Shown here: positions 27,113 to 35,581 of the stretch, one piece after another | How positions within the stretch are numbered: the stretch's first letter is position 1 | How the letters are laid out: each line of letters opens with the position of its first letter | Source of the DNA: Stanieria cyanosphaera PCC 7437 | GTDB lineage: Bacteria > Cyanobacteriota > Cyanobacteriia > Cyanobacteriales > Xenococcaceae | DNA: 64,000 bases | Assembly: GCF_000317575.1 (NCBI RefSeq) | Contig: NC_019748.1 | Span: 2,062,001 to 2,126,000 of the forward strand | Reading direction: 5' to 3' | Notes under the pieces: model-generated | Databases searched by the model: none | What the model was told of the DNA's origin: nothing | The model's input: only the letters and a program-made list of their open reading frames with translations | Made by a program: the position numbers and the translations under genes

Positions 27113-28075
27113 ATGAATCGCATACGTCCAAAAAACACTAAATTCTGGTTTAAATCTTTACTCGTCTTAGGATTAATTTTCACACTGGTCTTTGGTAGTG
27201 CTAACGATGCTTTAGCAGCCCGTACAGGAGGCAGAATTGGGGGAGGTTCTTTCCGTTCTCCCAGCCGTACTTACTCTCCTCCTTCAGGTGGTTATCGCTC
27301 TAGTCCTAGTCCTGGTTATGGTTATGGCTATCCAGGTGGAGGAGGCATTGGTTTTCCGTTTTTACTTCCTTTCTTTGGTTTTGGTGGCTTTGGTGGTTTA
27401 TTTTCGATCCTAATTTTTATTGCGATCGCTAATTTTTTGGTCAGAAGTTTCAGTAATGCTGGAGCAGGTGGTACTGTAGGCTATAGCGATCCTACTCGTG
27501 TGTCTGTAGCTCAAGTACAAGTAGGTTTGCTTTCTAGTGCCAGAGAACTTCAGCAGGAATTAAATCAATTAGCTTTGACTGCTGATACTGGTTCGGCTGC
27601 GGGTCGTGCTGCTGTACTACAAGAAGCAGCTTTGGCTTTATTACGCCATCCTGAATATTGGGTTTATGGTGCAGCAGAATCTCAACAAACTAGTATAGAT
27701 GCAGCAGAAGCTAAATTTAACCAGTTAGCTTTAACTGAACGTAGCAAATTTACTGAAGAAACTCTGTCTAATGTAGATAGTTTGATGCGTCAAGGTTATG
27801 AATCTCTGCCTGCTGGTGGTGGAGAATTAAGCAATCAACTACAACAAGAATCAGGAGAATATATTATGGCTACTGTGATTGTTGGAGTAGAAGGTCGCTT
27901 AGAATTACCAAAAATCAATGACTCTGAAGATTTGCGTCGAGCATTACAGCAGATTGGTAGTATTGGTAGCGATCGCTTGTTAGCAGTTGAAGTGTTGTGG
28001 ACTCCTCAAGCAGAAGGTGACACTCTTAGCACAAACGATATTTTGGCTCATTATCCTAATGTGAAATTAGTTTAA
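27113..28075 (+). CDS. DUF1517 family membrane protein
   Basis: The 320-residue product has a signal-like N-terminal helix (SLLVLGLIFTLVFGSANDALA, cleavage at ALAA) and a Gly/Ser/Tyr/Pro-rich linker with RTGGRIGGGSFRSPSR. A second membrane helix follows (FGGLFSILIFIAIANFLVRSF, about 95-118). The soluble C-terminal domain has VSVAQVQVGLLSSARELQQEL, ALLRHPEYWVYG and LLAVEVLWTPQAEGDTLS. This arrangement is that of the DUF1517 family found in cyanobacteria and plastids, thought to be thylakoid-associated. Its biochemical function is unknown. It lies 45 nt after thiS and ends at a strong terminator. Confidence 0.85.
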   Translation: MNRIRPKNTKFWFKSLLVLGLIFTLVFGSANDALAARTGGRIGGGSFRSPSRTYSPPSGGYRSSPSPGYGYGYPGGGGIGFPFLLPFFGFGGFGGLFSILIFIAIANFLVRSFSNAGAGGTVGYSDPTRVSVAQVQVGLLSSARELQQELNQLALTADTGSAAGRAAVLQEAALALLRHPEYWVYGAAESQQTSIDAAEAKFNQLALTERSKFTEETLSNVDSLMRQGYESLPAGGGELSNQLQQESGEYIMATVIVGVEGRLELPKINDSEDLRRALQQIGSIGSDRLLAVEVLWTPQAEGDTLSTNDILAHYPNVKLV

Positions 28076-28095
28076 GCTATTTTGCTCGGCTTTGT

Positions 28096-28125
28096 TGTCC
28101 GCCCTAATCAGGTGGACATTTTTTT
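28096..28125 (+). terminator. rho-independent terminator after the DUF1517 gene
   Basis: The stem TGTCCGCC / GGTGGACA (8 bp with one G.T pair, loop of 7 nt) is followed by seven T and then CTTTT. It lies 21 nt after the stop codon. Confidence 0.9.
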
Positions 28126-28291
28126 CTTTTCTAGAGTTAAAGATACGATTAATGAGTTAATCAAGTCGTCAAATTGATAGCGTTTCTTCTCTAGATAAGG
28201 TCAACTATGAACAAAAACCCTTATCTTAGCGGGTATCTCATAAAGCGTCAAAATTGCTATAGCCTTTCTCGCTCTTGGTGAGGTACACCAC

Positions 28292-28326
28292 TATCAGTGA
28301 CCAGTTATCAGTTATCAGTCACCAGT
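28292..28326. repeat. TTATCAGT-type short repeats
   Basis: The tract alternates TATCAGT and CCAGT units (TATCAGTGACCAGTTATCAG, then TTATCAGTCACCAG). Tracts of this sort are common between genes in cyanobacterial genomes. Confidence 0.65.
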
Positions 28327-28385
28327 TTTTTACTTTTTACTTTACTAATAACCATTAACATAAGCGAAGCGCACTACCGTAAGTC

Positions 28386-28411
28386 TCAACTATCAACTAT
28401 CAACTATCAAC
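28386..28411. repeat. heptanucleotide tandem repeat (TCAACTA), 3.7 copies
   Basis: Three complete TCAACTA units and a partial fourth (TCAAC) run without interruption. This matches the short tandemly repeated repetitive sequences known from filamentous and other cyanobacteria; copy number may vary between strains. Confidence 0.85.
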
Positions 28412-28943
28412 GCTCTACCAGGAAAATGAATTGTATCTCATTCATCTGAGAACCGCTATATATTTATATTTGTATACCAAGAAGATTGGTTGAAGCATTA
28501 ACGAGACTATTTTGAGATTCGACACAAAAATACTTCAAACTAATAGTCTTATTCTCTACAAAATTTCTTAAATTTAATCAAAACTATCTTAACAGGACAC
28601 AAATTGAGTTAAAATAACTGAGCTTTTCCTAATGTAGATGGAAGATTAGTTTCTACTAGTTATCTTGCTGCTGATATCCTTTAAGCTTTGGCAGATGCTT
28701 TTGAACAATAGTTTCAGTATAAAACGAGCAATGCTGAAATGCTAAGTAGAGGTTGAATAGTAAAATAACTATTCAGGGTTAGCGAGAATTGTCTTAACAC
28801 TAGAGTGTGTTCAAATTATTCTTAAAATTATCTCTATTTCTTCCCTTTTTCTTTTTAGGGTAATCACAAAGCAAGATTGTTTGCATAAAAAAAATTGTCT
28901 TTACCTAATAACTGGAAAGAAAAAACCTGTGGAGGAAATAAAG

Positions 28944-29072
28944 ATGATGGAAACTAACAAACACTTTCTCGCTTCTTTTCCGTATCACCTGGACTGGTAC
29001 TTTGTGTATTCGATGTTGAACGGTACAGCAAGAATAGTTATTGGTTTAGCAATGGCTTCTATGTTTGGTTGA
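28944..29072 (+). CDS. small membrane protein of unknown function (42 aa)
   Basis: I choose the ATG at 28944 because GTGGAGGAAATAAAG with a strong Shine-Dalgarno (GGAGG) precedes it. The open frame extends upstream from an ATG at 28881 but without such a site. The product begins MMETNKHFLASFPYHLDWYF and ends with one hydrophobic helix (ARIVIGLAMASMFG). I do not recognise it; it is not one of the familiar photosystem or cytochrome small subunits. It is followed 21 nt later by another small gene on the same strand, with a terminator after that gene. Confidence 0.55.
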   Translation: MMETNKHFLASFPYHLDWYFVYSMLNGTARIVIGLAMASMFG

Positions 29073-29093
29073 GTTTAAGTACTCAAAGCAAAA

Positions 29094-29300
29094 ATGAAAT
29101 TTGGACTGGTTATTATGATGAAAATTATTAAAATTATTGGTATTAATAACTGCACTCTGGTTGTTTATCAAACTTGTGAAGATTACTACTATCAGTTTGC
29201 CATTATAGACGAAGAAGGAATTATTCTTGAACCAGGCGATATTTTTGCTACTTCGGAAGATGCTGAAGAGGAAGGAAGGGAAATAATTAATTGTTTCTAA
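29094..29300 (+). CDS. small hypothetical protein (68 aa)
   Basis: The product contains MMKIIKIIGINNCTLVVYQTCED followed by YYYQFAIIDEEGIILEPGD and an acidic helix EDAEEEGREIIN. Alternating hydrophobic strands and a C-terminal helix suggest a compact alpha/beta fold. The true start may be MMKIIKII (residue 8). No family is recognised. A terminator 54 nt after the stop supports a real transcript together with the upstream small membrane protein. Confidence 0.55.
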   Translation: MKFGLVIMMKIIKIIGINNCTLVVYQTCEDYYYQFAIIDEEGIILEPGDIFATSEDAEEEGREIINCF

Positions 29301-29353
29301 TTAAAATATTTTTAAATCTGATTAGGTCAAACTTTGCTTTGTTTTTCGCCCAT

Positions 29354-29374
29354 TGTAGGTAGCTCTACATTTTT
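29354..29374 (+). terminator. short hairpin terminator
   Basis: TGTAG-GTAGCT-CTACA makes a 5-bp stem and is followed by five T. It sits 54 nt after the 68-aa gene. The stem is short, so strength is uncertain. Confidence 0.6.
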
Positions 29375-29447
29375 CCTAGATTAAAAATTGTAAGTTTAGT
29401 AGAGCCGTTTTGAGCATAAAAACTGTTTACAGAAACAATTCTAAAAA

Positions 29448-29876
29448 TTAAAACTTATTTTTGAGGGTGTGCAATCTTTCTTGTAGTTTAGTCAAATGTT
29501 GATGATTAACCACTGGCGATCGCGGTTGCGGTAGTTCCGAATTTGGCCAGCTTGGTAGATCTTTACAAGGACAACTATCTGATGTCAGACCTAGATTAAC
29601 TATAGCAACAGGCATTCCACATCTAGCACAATCAGTGATTTCCCATGTAGAGGAAAATAATTCAGCTATCGTTTGAGATGTACCTTCTAAATACCAATTT
29701 TGGCCATCTTCTTGAGTAATTTGGTGCCAAACATTTTCAAACTGTTGCGAATATCGTTCGCCACTAATCACGGGTTGGGGTAATAACTCTTGTTTGATTC
29801 CTTTGTTTAAGATTATTTTTTTGCCTAACTGAAACCAGTAAGCAAGATACATTTTCACTTCTTGTTTTGATGCCAT
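29448..29876 (-). CDS. conserved cyanobacterial protein with CxxC/CxC motifs
   Basis: The 142-residue product begins MASKQEVKMYLAYWFQLGKKI and has a cysteine-rich centre: CARCGMP (about residue 82-88), then SCPCKDLP about 16 residues later. These four cysteines could bind one zinc. The C-terminus LTKLQERLHTLKNKF is a basic amphipathic helix. I know no named family. It lies upstream of a short gap after cobU on the same strand and ends alone. Hypothetical, but length, start (ATG) and codon use look genuine. Confidence 0.7.
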   Translation of the reverse strand: MASKQEVKMYLAYWFQLGKKIILNKGIKQELLPQPVISGERYSQQFENVWHQITQEDGQNWYLEGTSQTIAELFSSTWEITDCARCGMPVAIVNLGLTSDSCPCKDLPSWPNSELPQPRSPVVNHQHLTKLQERLHTLKNKF

Positions 29877-29988
29877 TACTTTTAGTTTAGTTGACTAGGA
29901 ACTAGACAAATTTACTGATGTTTAAATTGCTTGTTTTTTATTGTAATCTTTTGAAGTTTGACTTTTAATCTTACATAAGATTTATTTT

Positions 29989-30558
29989 TTATCCTTCATA
30001 TTGTTTTAATGGTTGTCCTAGTTGACTAAGATTTAAAATGTGACCACCTACAACTAAATAAACACAATCAGCAATCCCACCAATTTGTCGTAACAGATCG
30101 CTCAAGCGGTCGCGAAATATTCTACCAGATTGATAGGCAGGAACAACACCCCAACCTGTTTCTTCTCCTACCAAAATTATTTCAGCAGCAGTTGTATTCA
30201 AACTATTAATTAAATTGTGAGTAATTTCTGACCAAATAGAAGCGTCTAAGTCCAATAAATTGGCAACCCAAGTTCCTAAAGAATCGATTAATAAGCATTC
30301 AGAAGCTAAAGCATTATTAATAACTGTTACTAAATCTTTCGTAACTACCAAAGTTTGCCATTGTTGAGGTCTTCTAGATTGATGTTTAATAATTCTAGCT
30401 TGCCATTCTGGATCAGTAGAATCTACGATAGCAGTAGCAATATAAACCACGGATTGATTAGTTTTCTGTGCGAGTATTTCTGCCCATTCACTTTTTCCTG
30501 AACGAGATGCTCCAGTTACTAAGATAACCTGCTTAGAATCTGCTTGAATCGAATTCAT
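29989..30558 (-). CDS. cobU: adenosylcobinamide kinase / adenosylcobinamide-phosphate guanylyltransferase
   Basis: CobU phosphorylates adenosylcobinamide and then transfers GMP to it, preparing the lower-ligand attachment of cobalamin (or pseudocobalamin in cyanobacteria). The 189-residue product shows the P-loop GASRSGKS (16-23), VVYIATA, the motif HQSRRPQQW with the guanylylated His region, LIDSLGTWVANLL, and the LVGEETGWGVVPAYQSGRIFRDRL stretch diagnostic of CobU. The start is ATG. No other cob genes are near, and no cobalamin riboswitch core is visible upstream. Confidence 0.92.
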   Translation of the reverse strand: MNSIQADSKQVILVTGASRSGKSEWAEILAQKTNQSVVYIATAIVDSTDPEWQARIIKHQSRRPQQWQTLVVTKDLVTVINNALASECLLIDSLGTWVANLLDLDASIWSEITHNLINSLNTTAAEIILVGEETGWGVVPAYQSGRIFRDRLSDLLRQIGGIADCVYLVVGGHILNLSQLGQPLKQYEG

Positions 30559-30675
30559 TCGCTAGAGTGAGTGTGATATAAATTTTGTTGTTTTCAATGA
30601 GTCAATGTTACCGTTGTTAGATGATACAGTAGTTAATTTTTAAATTTTTCTTTTATTATTGACATCTCAATCAAC

Positions 30676-31641
30676 ATGACCTATTTAACGAAAAAAGTTC
30701 CTGTTTCAGTTTTAATTCCTGCCAAAAATGAGGAACTCAATTTACCAGCTTGTTTAGAAAGTGTAGCTCAAGCAGATGAAATTTTTATTGTTGATTCTCA
30801 GAGCGAAGATAGATCGAGTGAAATTGCTGAAACTTTTGGAGCAAAAGTAGTTCAATTTTATTTTAATGGTCGTTGGCCGAAAAAGAAAAACTGGGCTTTA
30901 GAAAACTTGCCTTTTCGCAATGATTGGGTGTTAATTGTCGATTGTGATGAAAGAATTACTTCTGAATTATGGACAGAAATAGCTCAAGTAATTGAAACGG
31001 AACAATACGAAGGTTATTATTTAAATCGTAAGGTATTTTTCTTGGGTAAATGGATTAGATATGGTGGTAAATATCCTGACTGGAATTTACGTCTATTCAA
31101 ACATCAATTAGGTCGCTACGAAAACCTAAGTACCGAAGATATTCCTAATACTGGAGATAATGAAGTTCACGAACACGTAATTTTACAAGGAAAGGTTGGT
31201 TATCTCAAAGAAGATATGTTGCACATTGACTTTCGAGATATTTATCAATGGTTAGCAAGACATAATCGTTATTCTAATTGGGAAGCAAGGGTTTATTACA
31301 ATCTACTGACAGGTAAAGATGAAAGCGGAACAATTGGCGCAAATTTATTTGGAGATGCTGTTCAACGCAAACGTTATTTGAAAAAAATTTGGGTAAAATT
31401 ACCTTTTAAACCGACTTTAAGATTTATTCTTTTTTATATCATTCGTTTGGGTTTTCTTGACGGATTACCAGGTTATATTTATGCTCGTTTATTGAGTCAA
31501 TACGAATATCAAATAGGCGTGAAACTATACGAACTACAAAAATTTGGTGGTCAGCTTAATCGTACTTCTAATTCATCAAAATTACAGACTCCAGAATCTG
31601 CTTCTGTAGAAAAAAATCCAACTGCAACAATAATAAATTAA
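30676..31641 (+). CDS. GT2 family glycosyltransferase (WaaE/KdtX-like)
   Basis: The N-terminus PVSVLIPAKNEELNLPACLESVAQADEIFIVDSQSED and VLIVDCDERIT (DxD-like metal site) define a GT2 enzyme. NRKVFFLGKWIRYGGKYPDWNLRLFKH is typical of the WaaE/KdtX subgroup that adds glucose or similar sugars to lipopolysaccharide cores and polysaccharides. A basic amphipathic region (KRYLKKIWVKLPFKPTLRFILFYIIRLGFLDGLPGYIYA) near residues 235-275 likely anchors it to the membrane. It is followed after 10 nt by a WcaF-like acetyltransferase, indicating a small polysaccharide-modification operon. Confidence 0.87.
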   Translation: MTYLTKKVPVSVLIPAKNEELNLPACLESVAQADEIFIVDSQSEDRSSEIAETFGAKVVQFYFNGRWPKKKNWALENLPFRNDWVLIVDCDERITSELWTEIAQVIETEQYEGYYLNRKVFFLGKWIRYGGKYPDWNLRLFKHQLGRYENLSTEDIPNTGDNEVHEHVILQGKVGYLKEDMLHIDFRDIYQWLARHNRYSNWEARVYYNLLTGKDESGTIGANLFGDAVQRKRYLKKIWVKLPFKPTLRFILFYIIRLGFLDGLPGYIYARLLSQYEYQIGVKLYELQKFGGQLNRTSNSSKLQTPESASVEKNPTATIIN

Positions 31642-31651
31642 TCTATTTTCA

Positions 31652-32233
31652 ATGGCAGTAATTCCTGATTATGAAGTTCAACCTTTAGTTGACTTAAGAA
31701 AATATGACCAATCTAAGTTTGAACGTGGACGACCAGGATGGTATATTATGTTCTGGTGGTTTGTGCAAGCAGTGGTTTTTCCCTTAAGTCCTCACAATTT
31801 TAATGGCTTACGCTGCTGGTTATTGCGTTTATTTGGTGCAAAAATTGGACAAGGAGTATTAATTCGTCCTACTGCTCGTTTTACTTATCCTTGGAAAGTT
31901 GCGATCGCAGATAACTCTTGGATTGGAGATGATGTAGTTTTTTATAGCATTGATCAAATTCAAATTGGTTCTCATTGTGTGATTTCCCAAAAATCCTATC
32001 TTTGTACTGGTAGTCACAATATTCAAGACCGAGCTTTTGGTTTAATTACTGCACCAATTATCATTGAAAATGGAGTGTGGATTGCTACTGATTGTTTTGT
32101 TGGTTGTGGAGTAACCATTGGAGCTAATACGGTAGTGGGAGCAAGAAGCAGTGTGTTTCGAGATTTGCCTGCTCAACAAGTAGCTTGGGGTTCTCCTTGT
32201 CGTCCTCATTATCAGAGGGAAATTACTAAATAA
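31652..32233 (+). CDS. WcaF-like sugar O-acetyltransferase
   Basis: This is a left-handed beta-helix (hexapeptide) acyltransferase that uses acetyl-CoA. Hexapeptide repeats run from about residue 70 (GAKIGQGVLIRPTARFTYPWKVAIADNSWIGDDVVF) to 180 (CGVTIGANTVVGARSSVFRDLPAQQVAWGSPCR). The catalytic His is in CTGSHNIQD. The N-terminal segment FNGLRCWLLRLFGAK is the usual WcaF membrane-facing helix. In other cyanobacteria such genes sit in hormogonium or capsular polysaccharide loci. It shares an operon with the upstream GT2 gene and converges on the GH13 gene with only 11 nt between stops. Confidence 0.87.
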   Translation: MAVIPDYEVQPLVDLRKYDQSKFERGRPGWYIMFWWFVQAVVFPLSPHNFNGLRCWLLRLFGAKIGQGVLIRPTARFTYPWKVAIADNSWIGDDVVFYSIDQIQIGSHCVISQKSYLCTGSHNIQDRAFGLITAPIIIENGVWIATDCFVGCGVTIGANTVVGARSSVFRDLPAQQVAWGSPCRPHYQREITK

Positions 32234-32244
32234 AGCAAATTGGA

Positions 32245-33888
32245 CTATTTCACAAAAACTTGAGCTTCGTATCCGCCTAAATTCAGTTTTAATCCAGTTT
32301 GATCAGCTTCTAGATCGTAATTGGTAGTCCATTCGTGCCAAGTACCAGTAGTAGGAAAAGAAGGAACTGAATAATCTTTTAAAAAATTATCAGAAAAATT
32401 AGCCACGACAACTACACGAGAACCTTGATCATTCCAACGATTGTAGGCTAACACTTTAGTTTCTGGATCTTCCCAGAAAAAATCAATATTGCTGGTACGA
32501 AGAGCAGGATTTGATTTACGCAAAGCAATCAAACCTTTGTAATAGTCAAATAAATTGTGGTTAAGTTCGTTGGCGAGTAGCGTCCAATCGATTTTGACTT
32601 GTTGTTGAGTTTGAAATTCGCCAAATTCACTACCCATCCAAATCATCGGTATTCCTACCGCAGTCATGAGGAGAACTGCTCCAAGTTTAGCGCGTTTAAA
32701 TGCTTCTGCTTCAAAAATTCCGCGATCGCCTAAATCTGCCATCGGATACTTGCGGTCGTGATTAGTTAAATAATTAATGACATTACTTCCATCAAGATAA
32801 CCTTGTCTGCGACAATCTAAAACCTCTTTTAACGCATCAAGATCAAAATGATCACCACAAATATGTTTTAAAACTTGTTGATAAAAACTTTCATGCCAGC
32901 AACTATCCATTGGTTTATCAAAACCAACTAAATCGGGAGTTTCTGGAATATGTTCGGCAATGTTAAAAAATGGCTTCATGGAAGCAGCTTTCCTTGCCTG
33001 TTGGGCAATCCAACTCATAAAGTCATAGTTAGCAATTTGTCTAGCTGCATCGTAACGAATTCCATCAATGCGATATTCTTCAACCCAAAAATGCACGGCA
33101 TCACCACTAAATTGCCAGGCGGGTTTAACATTCAAATTTTCGTCATAGTGTTCGTAATTAAATTCTGGACCCCAACTATTATCAGGATCCCGCGCTGAAT
33201 GATGAAACCAGTAGTCATAGTCTATTTGAGTTAGAGGACAGTCTGCATCACAATGATTTAAGATGCTGTCCATCATCACTCGAATACCTCTGCAATGACA
33301 TTCATCTATTAGACGCTTTAAATCTTCACTCTTTCCATAACTAGACTCAATTGCCAAAAAATAACGGGGTGTATAACCCCAATTATCGTCTCCCGGATAT
33401 TCTTGAACAGGAAGTAATTCAATAGCATTGATACCAAGTTCACAAAGGTAATCTAACTTTTCAATCACATCTTCAAAATTACCTCGTTTTTTGCCTTCTT
33501 CTTCTCCTCCAGAAAAACCAGACACGAATAATTCGTAAATAATTAATTCGTCATTATTGGGTAAAGGTTGGTCATGATCTTGCCAAATATAACTATCAAC
33601 AATTCGTTTGCCTTCTTTGATGCGGATTACTGCATTTTGGGTATTATCATCAATTTCTGTAGCGTAAGGGTCGCTAATATCTACCCATTGATTTGGTTCT
33701 AAAAACCAGGATTTTGACTGCAAGCGAAATTTATATTGATAAATTCCATCTTCTAACTCAATCGTAGTCCGAAAATAACCATCTTCTGTTTTTGTCATGG
33801 GTATTTCTTCCCAGTTGCCAAAACTACCGCAGAGGCTTGTTTTTTGGTTATAGGGAGCAAATAATTTAAATTCAATTGAGCTAGTCAT
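32245..33888 (-). CDS. GH13 alpha-amylase family enzyme with CBM48 domain
   Basis: The N-terminal ~95 residues are a CBM48-type module (FKLFAPYNQKTSLCGSFGNWEEIPM, GIYQYKFRL) that binds glycogen. The GH13 barrel follows: region I DSILNH (207-212), nucleophile D280 in GIRYDAAR, acid/base E312 in NIAEHI, and the transition-state Asp D378 in NYLTNHD. All three catalytic acids are present. The length (547) is short for a branching enzyme (GlgB) and the N-terminal N-module is missing, so it may be an amylase or a small branching-like enzyme of glycogen metabolism. The start is ATG. Confidence 0.85.
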   Translation of the reverse strand: MTSSIEFKLFAPYNQKTSLCGSFGNWEEIPMTKTEDGYFRTTIELEDGIYQYKFRLQSKSWFLEPNQWVDISDPYATEIDDNTQNAVIRIKEGKRIVDSYIWQDHDQPLPNNDELIIYELFVSGFSGGEEEGKKRGNFEDVIEKLDYLCELGINAIELLPVQEYPGDDNWGYTPRYFLAIESSYGKSEDLKRLIDECHCRGIRVMMDSILNHCDADCPLTQIDYDYWFHHSARDPDNSWGPEFNYEHYDENLNVKPAWQFSGDAVHFWVEEYRIDGIRYDAARQIANYDFMSWIAQQARKAASMKPFFNIAEHIPETPDLVGFDKPMDSCWHESFYQQVLKHICGDHFDLDALKEVLDCRRQGYLDGSNVINYLTNHDRKYPMADLGDRGIFEAEAFKRAKLGAVLLMTAVGIPMIWMGSEFGEFQTQQQVKIDWTLLANELNHNLFDYYKGLIALRKSNPALRTSNIDFFWEDPETKVLAYNRWNDQGSRVVVVANFSDNFLKDYSVPSFPTTGTWHEWTTNYDLEADQTGLKLNLGGYEAQVFVK

Positions 33889-34696
33889 GAAAGTTTTTAA
33901 ACTATCTAAAACTTAAACGTTTTTGTTCAAGATGTTTCATGCTATAAATTTTTACCGAACTAATATCTCTATCAAAAGTTATAAATTTGCCTTCTTAATA
34001 ATTATAATTTATGTTTTTGTTTTCATTTAGAAATCTCAATCAATTTTAAAATTATAAGAGTTTTTATTTGCTCAAGTTCAATAAAAATTGCTTCATAACA
34101 AGACAATATTTGTTTTTTATATAACTTACGATAGATTAACATTTCAACTAAAAGTTGTATTTTGGTTGGTATAAGCTTATCAACTTTTATCTCTTGCTTC
34201 TATAAAAAGCTAAACTTATGAGTCGGTCAAATTATAACTAAAATTTTTCTGGCTCTCTTTTTTTTATCAAAATTTTTAGATAATCAAGAAATTTTTGTAA
34301 TATATAACTTTTGATATACAAAAACCAGCAAGATTTTTTTTTAAGGTAGAAACAGTTAAAGGCAAATATTAAATGGCAATTTGCAATTTGAAGTAAATAA
34401 AAATAAATTAAGTTGTTCTTGCCAATTGCAGATAATTAATTATGCCAGCATATAGCAATTCTTAGGCTCTGGAATCACTAAAGTAGGTCTAGCGACCAAA
34501 CATCATTAAAAATAAAGTATTCCTTTTATTTTATTAAAATCAGAATCGCTATAAATAATAACTCACTGAAGAAATAAATAGGCTAGAAAAAAAAACCAAT
34601 TGTTTTTAGGTAATTAATTTAAAAGAATTGTGAAGAAAACTTATTAAACAACAATTACTAGAAATTTTGAAAACAGTAACAAATCATTATCGAATT
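33889..34696. other. 800-bp AT-rich gene-free gap
   Basis: No credible ORF, hairpin terminator or RNA gene was seen. It must contain the promoters of the divergently transcribed glycosidase and OB-like protein genes. A–T runs are frequent (e.g. 34325-34345). Confidence 0.5.
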
Positions 34697-35527
34697 ATGT
34701 TTAAGCAACATCGAATAACTAAAATAATCGGAGGTTCACTAGTTGCAATCTCTCTTGGTTTATCTCCAACTTTTCTGTTTCCATCTAAGAGCATTGCTCA
34801 AGAAATGGAGCAAAATCAGAACCAAAATCAAGAGAACGTTACTATTGAGGATATGACGGGCAATGCCGAAGAGTATGTCGGACAACAAGTAACAGTAAGA
34901 AGTACAATCCAAGAAGAATTGGGAGATACAGGCTTTATTCTTCAAAACAATCAACTTTTCGGCGGTTCACCAGTTCTTGTTTTTAACCCTCTTAATCGAT
35001 CTTTAAATCGTCCTAGTGAAGATGTTCCGATTCAAGTAACGGGAACAGTACAACAATTTGTCATAGACGATCTAGAAAGAGAATATGGATTGACTATAGA
35101 TAGGGAACTATATACAGATTACGAAAATCAACCCGCTATTATTGCTGATAATCTTGCTCTAGCTCCTACGATTGAACAATTAGCCGAAAATCCTGCCGAT
35201 TATTACGACCAAGCGATCGCAGTTGAAGGAGAAATAGGAGAATATTTATCTTCTAATATGTTCGCTCTTTATCAAGACGGTTGGTTAGACAATCTTGGTT
35301 TATTGATTACTGATGTCAACCAAGACCTCAGTAAAGATAATAATGCTTTTGAACAAGGAAAGTCTGTTGTCGTAACTGGTGTAGTTCGTCCGTTTGATGC
35401 CGATATTTTAAGACAAGACTCTGATTTGGGATGGAGTGCAGAGCAGATTGAAGAATTTGAGTCGAGATACACACAACGACCCGTGATTGCTGCGGAGCAA
35501 GTCTATATCCGTAGTGACAATAAATAG
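34697..35527 (+). CDS. exported protein with two OB-like repeats
   Basis: After a signal peptide (GGSLVAISLGLSPTFLFPSKSIAQ, cleavage near IAQ-E), the mature protein contains two copies of one unit. The first runs VTIEDMTGNAEEYVGQQVTV to IQVTGTVQQF and the second TIEQLAENPADYYDQAIAVEGEIGEYL to VVVTGVVRPFD. Each is a beta-rich segment like the bacterial OB fold. The frame opens ten codons upstream at a TTG; I use the ATG of MFKQHRITK. It is separated by 54 nt from the general stress protein gene and probably shares its transcript. Ligand and partner unknown. Confidence 0.75.
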   Translation: MFKQHRITKIIGGSLVAISLGLSPTFLFPSKSIAQEMEQNQNQNQENVTIEDMTGNAEEYVGQQVTVRSTIQEELGDTGFILQNNQLFGGSPVLVFNPLNRSLNRPSEDVPIQVTGTVQQFVIDDLEREYGLTIDRELYTDYENQPAIIADNLALAPTIEQLAENPADYYDQAIAVEGEIGEYLSSNMFALYQDGWLDNLGLLITDVNQDLSKDNNAFEQGKSVVVTGVVRPFDADILRQDSDLGWSAEQIEEFESRYTQRPVIAAEQVYIRSDNK

Positions 35528-35581
35528 AAACAGATTTTTATCTGCACTTGTAACAGTAAATCTATTAAAGGAGACAAATAA

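Larger units (their letters stand above)
28126..28943. other. 800-bp gap with short tandem repeats
   Basis: No intact ORF. The first half contains two short repetitive tracts (28292-28326 and 28386-28411). The second half includes one frame (28622-28755) that reads like protein but is cut by two stops. AT-rich otherwise. Confidence 0.5.

Noticed and set aside
28622-28755. Possible decayed gene (frame reading PNVDGRLVSTSYLAADIL then stop)
   Set aside because: The frame has two in-frame stops within 30 codons and no recognisable family, so chance cannot be excluded.
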